Shown here: piece after piece, positions 29,439-38,603 of the stretch | Layout of the letters: every line of letters starts with the position of its first letter | Numbering within the stretch: the first letter of the stretch is position 1 | Assembly (NCBI RefSeq): GCF_003121925.1 | Contig: NZ_QEWR01000002.1 | Coordinates: 868,001 to 932,000 of the forward strand | Reading direction: 5' to 3' | DNA from: Ignatzschineria indica | GTDB taxonomy: Bacteria > Pseudomonadota > Gammaproteobacteria > Cardiobacteriales > Wohlfahrtiimonadaceae | DNA length: 64,000 nucleotides | The notes under the pieces: model-generated | Seen by the model: the letters and a program-made list of their open reading frames with translations, nothing else | Database searches by the model: none | Told to the model about the DNA's origin: nothing | Position numbers and translations under genes: made by a program

Positions 29439-32400
29439 TTAGATCTCCTCTGCCTCTTCTAACCCTAACCGAGCTATTAACGCCTCAACTAAAGCATAAT
29501 CCGGCTTAACATAATAGATTCCACTTCTGCCTCCCGACACCATTCCCCGAAGATAGAGATAGTAAACCCCACCAAAATCACGGGCATAGTCAAAATCTGC
29601 ACGCTGATTTTGAAGAAACTTTACAGCAGCCACGGTATAGAGAAGATATTGGAGATCATAATAGGCATGATCGATTGAGTGCTGCATCGCAGATTGTTCG
29701 TAATTCTCCGGCAATGGTCCAAGATAGTTACTCTTATAATCAGCGACATAAAACTTCCCATCCACTTCAAAAAAGAGATCGATAAACCCTCGAAGAAATC
29801 CACTTAAGGTCTCAAAGTCTAATGCACTCTTTAACGCTCTTGTCGGCTGCTGATCGAGAAGTTGATTAAGCGATTGCGCATCGATCCGTTGAGTAATAGG
29901 AAAGATAAACTCTAGCTCCCGTACCTGTTGATTCCCTTCTAAGATCTCCCTTAAATTTTGAGAGAGCGCTAGATCCGCATGAAAGATAGAATCAAGCCAG
30001 AGTTGTAGCTCTTCAACTAAATGTGGAAGATCAGATACTGGCACAAGATGTGCAAAATTCTCCTCAATCAATCGGGTGAGAAGCTCGCTATCTTCTAATT
30101 GAGCAGGTTGATAACACTCTAAGAGATCATGAATAAAATTACCGGTGATCGCTCCTTTTGGAAAGTGGGAGAAGCGTTCTAACGACAATGGCGACTCTTC
30201 TCCCTCATGATCACTCTCAATATCTGCCTGCTCAAGCTCAACCTCATCATCTAATAACTGTGGAATGGGCGTGCTACTCTTTGCATTATAGGAGAGATTG
30301 GAGAAACTCGTAAAACGCCAAAGAGGTGCTAATCGACGCTTAAATTGTGCCGGCATAGGTGCTGATTTCGCTTCAGTGATCAAATTAACACGAATCATTT
30401 GTGGATCATTCAGCTCCTCTTCAGAAAAGATCTGATGTGAAATTCCCGCTTCAAAAAAGGGCGCTAAATCCTCCTCTTTAGTTCCGATCCCCATCAGATA
30501 AGAGAGCGCATTATCTTGATACGCCTTTTTATCTAATGCTCGGGTAAAGCCCACATAGGTGTGAAACTTTGCTCGTGTTAAGGCTACATAGAGTAACCGA
30601 ATATCCTCCGCTAAATTCTCCTTTAGAAAGTAACGCTCAATCTCCGAAGTACACTCTTCAGGATAGATATAGCGCCGCTCTTTTGTCGCATCAATATAGA
30701 TTCCCTCCTTCTCACCACGCCCTTTAAAGAGTGCAAAAGGAAGAAAGACAATCGGGAACTCTAACCCCTTCGATTTATGAATCGTCATAATTTGTAGGGT
30801 CTTAAAATCACTCTCAAGCCGGATTTTCTCTTGCTGCCGACCTTCAACATTAAAAATTTTGTCATGTAACCAGAGCAGCAATGCTTCCCCATTACTAAAA
30901 GATTCCCGTTGCAATATCTCTGCTAAATGAAATAGATCGCTCGCTTGCCGCTCGCCATCCTCTAACATTAAGAGTTTCGCCAGACGATTCTCCCGCACCA
31001 TAAAGGTTCGGATCATCGATAAAATCCCCTGCTTCTCCCAAATCTCCCGTAATTGATAACGTTCTGTCAGAAGCTTCTCAAAAGCATCGGGATCATTCAT
31101 CAGTGCTTCATACTCCTCTACAGAAAAACCATAGAGCACAGAACCGACCGATTGCATCACCTTTTTACGATCATGCATAAAGAGCAAGGTATAGAGAAAG
31201 AGGTAGAGATCAAGGGCGATACTATTGCCGGCATCAAAAATTGAGCTCTTCTCTGACAAATAGACTGCATTCACCCCTACTCTGCGAAGCGCTTTTCGGA
31301 GTATATCCGCTTCACTGCCAGAGCGAACTAGAATGGTGATATCTTCTGGTGATATCGCGCGCGAGCCCTCTTCAGTCGCTAACTGCCCCTCTTTTAAGAG
31401 CCTTGCAATCTCCTCAGCTGTTGCCGCTGCCATCTGATCTTTAAAATCACCATTATTCACACGACTAGCACCCTTCTTCTCTTCAGGCTCAACCTCAGCC
31501 GGTGCCGGCCGATACTCTAAAAAGGTCATTCCGGCATCTGGTCGATGAGGTAGGATCAACTTGGAGGATGCTGCCGATGGTGGCGTCTTAATCTCAATAA
31601 AGGGAATATCTTTCTCAATAAAGGGTGGATTGATCGCAGCTCTTAGGGCAAAGAGTCGATTAACAGCGGCGACCTGCAGCTCTCCTGAACGGTAATTGGT
31701 ATTGAGCGTATAGATCTTTTCAATATGCTCCTTAATACCTAAATAGGAGTGGATATCTGCCCCACGGAAACGGTAGATCGATTGCTTTGGGTCCCCTATC
31801 ATCACAAAGGGAATCTCAGGATAATCAAAAAAGAGGCGACGAAAGATCGCTAATTGCTGATGATCCGTATCTTGGAACTCATCGATTAAAACGGCACGAT
31901 AGCGAAGATGGAGGGCCTCTAAGAACCCTTCTGTTGCTGTTAAACTCTTCTGGTCAAGTTGCGAGAGTAGATCCTCAAAGCCTAAGATATGAGCCTCTTG
32001 CTTCATCTGTTGTAAGATCGCTGATACCTTACTGCCGGCGTAATGATAGCAGATAGTAGAGATCGCATGCAGAGACTCCAGATCCATAAAGAGCTGATAG
32101 AGTTTTTCCGGCATACGTCGGAGATCTCCCCCCTTCATCAAGCGGCTCTCCATATGCGCTAACGAAAACTTATCCTGATCTTTGAAAGGGAGAATCGAAT
32201 CACTCTCAACCCAACGCATTAAAGCATCATGATACTTCTTAATCAGATCGGTACGATAAGATTGTTTTTTAAGACCGACTAAATTTACAAGATCAATAAA
32301 ATCATCATGAGAGAAATCGCTACGAATCACCGCCTTCATCGCCTCAACCTCTGATCGAACGCGATCGAGTAGTTGCTGAAGATGATCGATCTCTTCCCAC

Positions 32401-33305
32401 TTCTCTCCTTCCCAAAGATCGGTCTGTATTAGAGAAGGATCTCGCAGTAATGGTAAAATTTTATCTAAAAGATTGAGTCCTTTCCGCTGAAAAAAACGAT
32501 GATCGCGTATCTCATGAGCTAGCGGAATACCAAAGATGGCTTGTACCGTTTTAGCCGCTTCGAGAGAGAGCGGGTAACACTCTTCACGCCAAAAATGGTA
32601 GATCGCCTCTCGATAATAAGGAGAGAGATCCTCTTCTAGTTCAAAATTGAAAGGTTGCCCTAAATCGAGCGCATTCTCCTTTAAGAGACGTTGGCAAAAC
32701 GCATGGATCGTATAAATTGCCGCCTGATCGATCGCACCTTCCGCTTCAATAAGAAGATTAAGGGCGGATTGATAACGTTCTGCCTGAGGAGTATCCACTA
32801 CTACCTCATCATCAAAGAGAGAGCCTTGCTCACGATAGAGCCCATCACTCCCCGCTTCATACAAGTCATACGACTCATGTGACTCACCCGATTCATACGC
32901 GTCATACGAGTCATACGAGTCATACGAGTCATACATATCATCTGCATATGAATATGATGGGGCATCTCTCTTTTCTAAATAGGTCTCAACCAACGCTAAA
33001 AGCGCTGAATCAGCGATATCCCCACCCACCATATGTTGCAAAAAAGCATGCTTTAGCTCAATAATACGGCTATAAATTCGCTCTTTAAGCTCTGCTGTTG
33101 CCGCATTGGTAAAGGTGACGATTAAAATTTCAGGGAGCTTTTTCGCATCTTTATCCTCATTGAGCCCTAAGAGCAGACGCAGGACTAAAAGCGTGATGGT
33201 ATAGGTCTTTCCTGTACCGGCTGAGGCTTCTATCATCATATTGCCGGTAATAGGAACCGTTTGAGGATCTAAAATAGGATAGGGAGAAGTAGATGGATCA
33301 TGCAT
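29439..33305 (-). CDS. recB: Exonuclease V beta subunit RecB, with a low-complexity Asp-Ser-Tyr insert
   Basis: 3'-5' helicase and nuclease subunit of RecBCD, 1288 residues, about 100 longer than E. coli RecB. Walker A EASAGTGKTYTI is near residue 30, UvrD-type motifs include VLIDEFQDTD, PKQSIYRFRGAD and LRLLYVALTRA-like IRLLYVALTRAK, and the C-terminal nuclease domain has GFIDLFFEVDGKFYVADYKSN with the catalytic Asp and Lys. An acidic insert at about residues 120-165, partly encoded by a 9-bp tandem repeat (32893-32937), is not in typical RecB. recD is coupled downstream; recC is absent from the neighbourhood. The Shine-Dalgarno before the ATG is weak. Confidence 0.94.
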   Translation of the reverse strand: MHDPSTSPYPILDPQTVPITGNMMIEASAGTGKTYTITLLVLRLLLGLNEDKDAKKLPEILIVTFTNAATAELKERIYSRIIELKHAFLQHMVGGDIADSALLALVETYLEKRDAPSYSYADDMYDSYDSYDSYDAYESGESHESYDLYEAGSDGLYREQGSLFDDEVVVDTPQAERYQSALNLLIEAEGAIDQAAIYTIHAFCQRLLKENALDLGQPFNFELEEDLSPYYREAIYHFWREECYPLSLEAAKTVQAIFGIPLAHEIRDHRFFQRKGLNLLDKILPLLRDPSLIQTDLWEGEKWEEIDHLQQLLDRVRSEVEAMKAVIRSDFSHDDFIDLVNLVGLKKQSYRTDLIKKYHDALMRWVESDSILPFKDQDKFSLAHMESRLMKGGDLRRMPEKLYQLFMDLESLHAISTICYHYAGSKVSAILQQMKQEAHILGFEDLLSQLDQKSLTATEGFLEALHLRYRAVLIDEFQDTDHQQLAIFRRLFFDYPEIPFVMIGDPKQSIYRFRGADIHSYLGIKEHIEKIYTLNTNYRSGELQVAAVNRLFALRAAINPPFIEKDIPFIEIKTPPSAASSKLILPHRPDAGMTFLEYRPAPAEVEPEEKKGASRVNNGDFKDQMAAATAEEIARLLKEGQLATEEGSRAISPEDITILVRSGSEADILRKALRRVGVNAVYLSEKSSIFDAGNSIALDLYLFLYTLLFMHDRKKVMQSVGSVLYGFSVEEYEALMNDPDAFEKLLTERYQLREIWEKQGILSMIRTFMVRENRLAKLLMLEDGERQASDLFHLAEILQRESFSNGEALLLWLHDKIFNVEGRQQEKIRLESDFKTLQIMTIHKSKGLEFPIVFLPFALFKGRGEKEGIYIDATKERRYIYPEECTSEIERYFLKENLAEDIRLLYVALTRAKFHTYVGFTRALDKKAYQDNALSYLMGIGTKEEDLAPFFEAGISHQIFSEEELNDPQMIRVNLITEAKSAPMPAQFKRRLAPLWRFTSFSNLSYNAKSSTPIPQLLDDEVELEQADIESDHEGEESPLSLERFSHFPKGAITGNFIHDLLECYQPAQLEDSELLTRLIEENFAHLVPVSDLPHLVEELQLWLDSIFHADLALSQNLREILEGNQQVRELEFIFPITQRIDAQSLNQLLDQQPTRALKSALDFETLSGFLRGFIDLFFEVDGKFYVADYKSNYLGPLPENYEQSAMQHSIDHAYYDLQYLLYTVAAVKFLQNQRADFDYARDFGGVYYLYLRGMVSGGRSGIYYVKPDYALVEALIARLGLEEAEEI
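32893..32937 (-). repeat. 9-bp coding tandem repeat in recB
   Basis: Five adjacent 9-bp units (plus-strand TCATACGAG; three perfect, the first and last degenerate) encode repeated Tyr-Asp-Ser in the RecB insert. Unit changes preserve the frame. Confidence 0.93.
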
Positions 33306-33448
33306 AGCAATTAGACTCTTGCCTCACGTTAAACTGAAGGTTATATAAGGTTATACAGTATAGAAAATGTCTATAAAGGGGGCGATCACCCTTTCTCTCC
33401 ATAGTATCATGAAGTTAATATCTCGCCCCAGGTCGAAATGAGTTGATT

Positions 33449-33516
33449 CACTTCAATTGAATCCGTTTCAATTGAGTCCGATTTAATTGAGTGCATTTCA
33501 ATTGAGTGCACTTCAA
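33449..33516. repeat. 16-bp degenerate tandem repeat upstream of recB
   Basis: Four copies of TTCAATTGAGTGCAY-like units, each containing the palindrome core CAATTG or TAATTG, lie between recB and the Smr gene. Confidence 0.85.
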
Positions 33517-33537
33517 CTTTATGGAAGGAGATAAATA

Positions 33538-34080
33538 TCAATCAAAGGGATATTGACTTCGAAGTAGGCAGAGCGTTGCGCCCCTTCCTCCCATTCTTTG
33601 CGGAGGGTTGACAAAGGCGAGAATATCGAGCTGTAATCGTAGCCAACGATCGATCAATCCTCGAATGATCGGATCCCCCTTTGAGCCATAGCCTTGACCA
33701 TGAATGATCTTGATACAGAAGAGATTCTGCTTCAGTGCAGCGTAGAGAAAATATTGCAATTCATCACGTGCCTCTGAAGCAGTTAAACCATGGAGATCGA
33801 TCACAGCATCGGGCGCAATTTTCCCTTGAATCAGCTGACGCAATAACTTTGGTGAAACCCCATCACGCCGAAATCGCATCTCTGAGGTGGGATCACTATT
33901 GATCCAAGTGGGATCATCACTCATAAGATCGACCATATCGGGATCTTCTCGCAATGCTTTACGAATCTTCACCTTCAATTGTGGTCTTGGTAATTTCAAG
34001 ACATTCTCTTGATTTTTAATCTTGACAACATGACCAACGCTACCACGAAAAAGGGCTCTATCTTCCTCACTGATCATCAT
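33538..34080 (-). CDS. Smr-domain protein (SmrA/SmrB-like endonuclease)
   Basis: A 180-residue protein with a C-terminal Smr domain: DLHGLTASEARDELQYFL, the IIHGQGYGS motif and the closing GGRGATLCLLR. In the family, Smr proteins are nucleases; E. coli SmrB cleaves mRNA at collided ribosomes. The N-terminal half has the MRFRRDGVSPKLLRQLIQGKI linker shared by SmrA and SmrB, so I cannot choose between them. The ATG at 34080 with AGGGA upstream is preferred over a TTG at 34122. It is 47 bp after tehB on the same strand and probably co-transcribed. Confidence 0.82.
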   Translation of the reverse strand: MMISEEDRALFRGSVGHVVKIKNQENVLKLPRPQLKVKIRKALREDPDMVDLMSDDPTWINSDPTSEMRFRRDGVSPKLLRQLIQGKIAPDAVIDLHGLTASEARDELQYFLYAALKQNLFCIKIIHGQGYGSKGDPIIRGLIDRWLRLQLDILAFVNPPQRMGGRGATLCLLRSQYPFD

Positions 34081-34127
34081 CGCTTTCCCTATCTCTTTTC
34101 CTCTTAATCTATCATCTATCAAAATTA

Positions 34128-34733
34128 TTAAGCAGGTTTTCTTGCTAACATCGTTGCAAACTGTAATTTTAGACGATTGCCATTAGCATCACGACGATGA
34201 AGCTCACCGACCTCTTCGTTGTAGTGGAGTAGCTCCCAACCCTTGTAATAATTGCGAAGCTCTCCCTCTTTGAAGGTAAAAGGAAAGCCATCAAAGGGAT
34301 AAGCCTCCGTGGACATCGCTGAAACAATTAAATTATAACCGCCAGGTGCGGTATGTTGTTGCATCTGTGCAATAAGATTCGGAATCGCCTCTTTTTGTAA
34401 AAACATCATCACCACTGTCGAGATCATCAGGTCATACTCCCCTTCGATCTCAATTTTATTAAGATCTCTCTCCTCAACCTGAATATTGTTGATCCCTTCC
34501 TGCTCAATGATATCGCGAATCGTCTGTAACATTCTCGGATTAAGATCGTAAGCAGTAACATCAAATCCTTGCTCTGCTAAGTAGAGAGAATTACGGCCTT
34601 GCCCACATCCTAAATCGAGAAGTCGACCCGGTGATAACTGATACTCTTCGATCAACGCCACAACATCCGTATGGGGTAACGTTAAGCCATATTTTTGATG
34701 GTAATAATCGATAGGATGTTTGTTGTTATTCAT
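34128..34733 (-). CDS. tehB: TehB-type SAM-dependent methyltransferase
   Basis: A 201-residue class I methyltransferase. Motif I is LLDLGCGQGRNSLYLAEQG; the later segments STVVMMFLQ, APGGYNLIV, FPFTFKEGELRNYY and ELHRRDANGNR match TehB along its whole length. In the family it methylates tellurite and selenium compounds and confers tellurite resistance. GGGAGAG precedes the ATG. tehA is not present, so the normal role may be general thiopurine- or metalloid-like methylation. Confidence 0.9.
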   Translation of the reverse strand: MNNNKHPIDYYHQKYGLTLPHTDVVALIEEYQLSPGRLLDLGCGQGRNSLYLAEQGFDVTAYDLNPRMLQTIRDIIEQEGINNIQVEERDLNKIEIEGEYDLMISTVVMMFLQKEAIPNLIAQMQQHTAPGGYNLIVSAMSTEAYPFDGFPFTFKEGELRNYYKGWELLHYNEEVGELHRRDANGNRLKLQFATMLARKPA

Positions 34734-34788
34734 AATCTCTCCCTCTATGCGCTGATCTCATTTCTGATCTGACCTTTGATTCCAATCC

Positions 34789-34826
34789 CATTTCAACCTC
34801 ATTTCAACCTCATTTCGAGCTCATTT
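34789..34826. repeat. 11-bp tandem repeat (CATTTCAACCT)
   Basis: Three to four copies of CATTTCAACCT with drift at the end. A second 13-bp repeat, ACGTTAATTCTM, lies at about 35000-35030. Together with the arcC terminator these fill the 365-bp gap between tehB and arcC. Confidence 0.85.
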
Positions 34827-34904
34827 CCACTTCACTCTCACCCTAACCCTATAGGAGAGATTAAGTAGAATTGATAAGAGCGAATAGAGATTAATCGATC
34901 GAAT

Positions 34905-34939
34905 CATCAATAATAAAATGGGGCAGAATCACTCTGCCC
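34905..34939 (-). terminator. Rho-independent terminator of arcC
   Basis: GGGCAGA (34921-34927) pairs with TCTGCCC (34933-34939) around a 5-nt loop; on the minus strand it is followed by CATTTTATTATT. It lies about 160 bp past the arcC stop. Confidence 0.75.
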
Positions 34940-35098
34940 TCACCTATAACTTTAACATTCTCTTTAGCATTAATTATTAATGTATTAATGCTAACTTAGC
35001 GTTAATTCTAACGTTAATTCTCACGTTGCATAACGCTTATCTACTCTCTATATGATACCTGAACAAGCACAAAAGAGCGGAAAGAAACTTAAAAAAGA

Positions 35099-36025
35099 TT
35101 ACTCATAACGGATCCAGGTCCCGGTCTTCCCGTTGAATCCCTCTTTTGCCCGCTCTAAGGAGGTAATCAATGCACGCTTATCTCTATTTTGCTCAACAAA
35201 ACTCATCGCCGCACGAATCTTAGGCAACATGGAACCTGGCGCGAACTCCCCTGATTCTATATAGGCAGCAGCTTCGGCATAATTCATCTCTGAGATCTCT
35301 TCTTGATTCTCCTTACCAAAATTAATTGCGACCTTCTCAACAGCCGTTAAAATCACTAAAAGATCGGCATTGATCTGATCTGCTAACTTTGCAGAAGCAA
35401 AATCTTTATCAATCACAGCTAATTTACCAACGGTTACCCCATCCTCAATCGCAACAGGAATACCGCCTCCGCCCACCGTAATGACTAGTTCCCCGGCATT
35501 GATAAGATTTTCAATAGTTTTAATTTGCACAATTTTTTGGGGCAGTGGCGAAGCGACCACAATACGATAACCTCTTCCGGCATCTTCCATTACAGGGTAA
35601 CCCGCTGCTGCTAATCTGTCCGCCTCCTCTTTACTATAGAAGGAGCCGATTGGCTTCCGCGGATTAGCAAAAGCAGGATCATCACTATCAACTAATACTT
35701 CTGTCACAATGGTGACAACCTCTTTCTCGATCTGCCGGCGTTGTAACTCATCGCGCAAAAATCGTTGAAGATGATAACCGATATAGCCCTGACTCATAGC
35801 GCCACATTCTGTAATAGGAACCCCCTCTTTCCCAAGATTCTGCTCTGCAACATCCATTGCAAGCTTAATCATCCCTACCTGTGGTCCATTGCCATGCGCT
35901 AACACAACATCATGTCCTTCGGCAATGAGATCCACAATCGGCACCACGGTCGATTTTAAGATTCTCTCTTGCTCACTGACACTATTGCCAAGCGCATTGC
36001 CCCCTAAAGCTACTACGATTTTCAT
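35099..36025 (-). CDS. arcC: Carbamate kinase
   Basis: Converts carbamoyl phosphate and ADP to ATP, carbamate and thus CO2 and ammonia; 308 residues. The amino-acid kinase fold is clear: MKIVVALGGNALG, LAHGNGPQVG, VASPLPQKIVQ, GGGGIPV, IDKDFASAKLA, and the ending GSMLPKIRAA plus ERAKEGFNGKTGTWI. AAGGAGG precedes the ATG. No arginine deiminase or ornithine carbamoyltransferase gene is adjacent, so whether it belongs to arginine, agmatine or purine breakdown is unknown. Confidence 0.93.
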   Translation of the reverse strand: MKIVVALGGNALGNSVSEQERILKSTVVPIVDLIAEGHDVVLAHGNGPQVGMIKLAMDVAEQNLGKEGVPITECGAMSQGYIGYHLQRFLRDELQRRQIEKEVVTIVTEVLVDSDDPAFANPRKPIGSFYSKEEADRLAAAGYPVMEDAGRGYRIVVASPLPQKIVQIKTIENLINAGELVITVGGGGIPVAIEDGVTVGKLAVIDKDFASAKLADQINADLLVILTAVEKVAINFGKENQEEISEMNYAEAAAYIESGEFAPGSMLPKIRAAMSFVEQNRDKRALITSLERAKEGFNGKTGTWIRYE

Positions 36026-36407
36026 CCAAACCTCCTTATTGATAACCCTACTAATTTATCCTATTGCCTCTTGAACGCCAATTTAAATATTAGATAGCCT
36101 ACAACTGTAAAATGATCTAAAATAGTGCGCCTCTCAAATGGGGATATTAATAGGATAAAAATATTGATTAAATGATTATTTAAATGATTATAATTGCTAA
36201 ATTGTAATCAATAAAAAAATCACTAAAAATCAACATCAGTTACGCGCCTATTTAATTAACAACTCAATTAGACTCAATTAATAATTAAAAATAGCAGCAA
36301 ATGAAATAGTCATAAATGAGGCAATAGGCATAACCAATGAGCAATAAGCAATAAGCAATAAGCAAAACCAAATAAAACTAAATAGAGTTAAAAAACAGAG
36401 TTAAAAT
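36026..36407. other. Intergenic region between divergent arcC and mscL
   Basis: AT-rich; it should hold the promoters of both genes. A perfect 7-bp repeat (GCAATAA)3 lies at 36341-36361, about 45 bp before mscL. No gene or known RNA is seen. Confidence 0.5.
36341..36361. repeat. 7-bp tandem repeat (GCAATAA)3
   Basis: Three perfect head-to-tail copies in the mscL upstream region, with a degenerate copy (GCAATAG) at 36321. Confidence 0.93.
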
Positions 36408-36848
36408 ATGAAAATTAAGTTTCTTCAAGAGTTTAAAGAATTCGCAATGCGCGGAAATGTGATCGATCTTGCCGTTGGGGTGATCATTGGTGCAGCATTT
36501 AATAAGATCGTCTCCTCCCTTGTTTCCGATATTATTATGCCCCCTTTAGGACTTCTTCTTGGTGGAATCGACTTTAAAGACTTCGCCTTAACACTTAAAG
36601 ATGCGGTAGGCGATGAACCGGCTGTAATTCTCAATTATGGTATGTTTATCCAAAACATCTTCGACTTTATTATCGTCGCCTTCTCGATCTTCTTAGCGAT
36701 TCGCGTTATGAACAAATTACGCGCAAAACAGGATGAGGCAGTAGCTGAAGCGGTAGAAGAAGCAATAGAAGATCCAAAACCGACGCAAGAGGAGATTCTC
36801 CTTGCTGAGATTCGTGATCTTCTTAAAGAAGGTCAGAAAAAGGCTTAA
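36408..36848 (+). CDS. mscL: Large-conductance mechanosensitive channel MscL
   Basis: Inner-membrane safety valve opened by membrane tension during osmotic downshock; 146 residues. The N-terminal amphipathic helix and TM1 ([31 protein letters not shown]) are almost invariant in the family; TM2 is [19 protein letters not shown], and a charged C-terminal helix follows. AGAG at about 10 nt serves as a weak ribosome-binding site. It is monocistronic, with a strong terminator downstream. Confidence 0.95.
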   Translation: MKIKFLQEFKEFAMRGNVIDLAVGVIIGAAFNKIVSSLVSDIIMPPLGLLLGGIDFKDFALTLKDAVGDEPAVILNYGMFIQNIFDFIIVAFSIFLAIRVMNKLRAKQDEAVAEAVEEAIEDPKPTQEEILLAEIRDLLKEGQKKA

Positions 36849-36924
36849 GTTGTCGATCAATTTTGCCCTTTTCGGCAAAAAGTGCATAACTGAAATAGTC
36901 GTTAGCCTATAGAGAGTAGACGAT

Positions 36925-36962
36925 AGAGAGTAGAAATCATCCTTCTATTCTCTTTTTTTTAT
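36925..36962 (+). terminator. Rho-independent terminator of mscL
   Basis: Eleven-bp stem AGAGAGTAGAA (36925-36935) with TTCTATTCTCT (36943-36953), one G-U pair, 7-nt loop, followed by a run of eight T. Confidence 0.88.
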
Positions 36963-37070
36963 TCCTCTCTTTTTCTCCCCCTCTTTTGATCTCCCTCTTG
37001 ATATGTTATCTCTATTAATTAATGACTAATGACTGACAACTGATAAAAAAATAATAGAAAGGGGGCAATC

Positions 37071-38009
37071 ATGACACATCTACTCTATCTAACAGAAAAT
37101 GATCGAGGCCTAGAACGCTGGCGCACGGAGATCACTAAAATCGATCCCAATATTACGATTCATAGCTTAAATGATCATTATGATCCAGAATCGATCGAAG
37201 TTGTACTGGCGTGGAAACCACCTGCTGGCATCTTTCCAACACTCACACAATTAAAGTTAATTCAATCGCTCGGCATGGGGGTTGACCACCTCTTCAAAAC
37301 AGCAGATCGCCCGACACAGATGCCGATCGCCCGTATTATCGATCCCGATATGGCCAATCAGATGAGTGAATACTCACTCTATGGAGCGTTAACCGCTTTT
37401 CGTAACTTCCATCGCTATCGAGCCTCCAAAACTATTGGCGAATGGAATCCCGTACCTCGAAACTTTCACGATGAATTTGCAATTGGCATCTTAGGCTATG
37501 GTGAACTTGGTAAAACAACAGCAGCACGACTACAACAGAATGGCTTTCCGAATATTCGTATCTGGTCTCGCACGCCCAAAGAGATTCCTTCATTAAAGAG
37601 TTATGCCGGCACTGAAGAGCTTCTCGATTTTGCGAAAAATCTAGACCTTCTCATCTGTCTATTACCGCTCACATCAGAAACAGAATCAATCCTCAATCGC
37701 ACCCTCTTTGATCAACTCAATCCTGGTGCTTATCTAATCAATGCCGCACGAGGAGAACATCTTAATAGCGCAGATCTGATCGAGGCAATTGAATCACAAC
37801 AGATCGCAGGAGCATTGCTTGATGTCTTTGCAAAAGAACCGCTCCCGAAAACAGATCCCCTTTGGACAATTCCCGAAATCGAGATTACGCCCCATGTTGC
37901 GGCATCGACCAATCCTCGAACAGCAGCAGCGCAAGTTGTGGAGAATATTCGCCGGATAGAGGCTGGCAAAACGGCCCTCAACTTGATCGATCTCGACCGA
38001 ACTTACTAA
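37071..38009 (+). CDS. ghrA: Glyoxylate/hydroxypyruvate reductase A
   Basis: NAD(P)H-dependent D-2-hydroxyacid dehydrogenase, 312 residues. The GhrA-type pattern is clear: VLAWKPPAG, SLGMGVDHL, the Rossmann motif GILGYGELGKTTA, LICLLPLTSET, NAARGEHL with the active-site Arg, a glutamate in AKEPLP and the catalytic histidine in TPHVAA. It reduces glyoxylate to glycolate and hydroxypyruvate to glycerate. AAGGGGG precedes the ATG. It is monocistronic or co-transcribed with the small membrane protein 170 bp downstream. Confidence 0.9.
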   Translation: MTHLLYLTENDRGLERWRTEITKIDPNITIHSLNDHYDPESIEVVLAWKPPAGIFPTLTQLKLIQSLGMGVDHLFKTADRPTQMPIARIIDPDMANQMSEYSLYGALTAFRNFHRYRASKTIGEWNPVPRNFHDEFAIGILGYGELGKTTAARLQQNGFPNIRIWSRTPKEIPSLKSYAGTEELLDFAKNLDLLICLLPLTSETESILNRTLFDQLNPGAYLINAARGEHLNSADLIEAIESQQIAGALLDVFAKEPLPKTDPLWTIPEIEITPHVAASTNPRTAAAQVVENIRRIEAGKTALNLIDLDRTY

Positions 38010-38182
38010 TGAGCAGGCCTAAATATGGTATGATTATTACCAGAGTTGCTCATGATCCTCCAATGATGGATGCCAATGTTAACACCCATTATCGGCTATT
38101 CAATCATTGATCATCAGCGATCGATCTCTTATTATGGATCACCCTATTTTATCTTCGTATCGTCCATTGAGGTTATCTAACA

Positions 38183-38440
38183 ATGCTTGCACTCAACAAA
38201 TTTATGTTCTATGCCGGAATGATTATTAGTATTATCGGTACTGTTGTCGGCTTACCCATGCTAATTCTTGGGCAAAAAACAATTGGCATCTATCTAGTTA
38301 CAATTTTTGTCCCTGTCGGCTTTTTAATGTGGTTTGCAGGTTTTGTAGCTTATACCTTTTTACGTCCTAACTCTCTTAGAGAGAAAGATGATCGCGCGCA
38401 TGATGCCGCTCAACGCTATCAGCGCCAAGTACCCGACTAG
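38183..38440 (+). CDS. Small two-helix membrane protein, unknown function
   Basis: An 85-residue protein with two hydrophobic helices (about residues 8-30, FYAGMIISIIGTVVGLPMLIL, and 34-60) and a charged C-terminus rich in Arg, Asp and Gln. GAGGTT lies upstream of the ATG. I do not recognise a family. The clean start, the ribosome-binding site and the conserved helix-hairpin layout make it a likely real gene rather than a chance frame. Confidence 0.7.
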   Translation: MLALNKFMFYAGMIISIIGTVVGLPMLILGQKTIGIYLVTIFVPVGFLMWFAGFVAYTFLRPNSLREKDDRAHDAAQRYQRQVPD

Positions 38441-38446
38441 ATCTAT

Positions 38447-38510
38447 AGAATATTAGAAATAATATTAGAAATAAATATTAGAACAGGTGTTAGAAACAGA
38501 TATTAGAAAT
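38447..38510. repeat. Degenerate 12-bp tandem repeat (ATATTAGAAATA)
   Basis: Five or so imperfect copies of ATATTAGAAATA lie directly after the small membrane protein, followed by the hairpin GAGCGAGAT-6 nt-ATCTCGCTC (38516-38539). Confidence 0.85.
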
Positions 38511-38577
38511 AGAAAGAGCGAGATAAACCTATCTCGCTCTCAATTATCGCTCTCAATTATTTATCAATGTTCAAACT

Positions 38578-38603
38578 AAAAACGCCAAGTACGGCGTTTT
38601 TTT
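38578..38603. terminator. Bidirectional terminator between the small membrane protein and rlmB
   Basis: AAAAACGCC (38578-38586) pairs with GGCGTTTTT (38593-38601) around a 6-nt loop, with an A-run before and T-run after. It serves rlmB on the minus strand and any transcript from the left on the plus strand. Confidence 0.87.

Noticed and set aside
36862-36882. TTTTGCC/GGCAAAA hairpin directly after mscL as terminator
   Set aside because: No T-run follows; the stronger hairpin at 36925-36953 with eight T is the better terminator.
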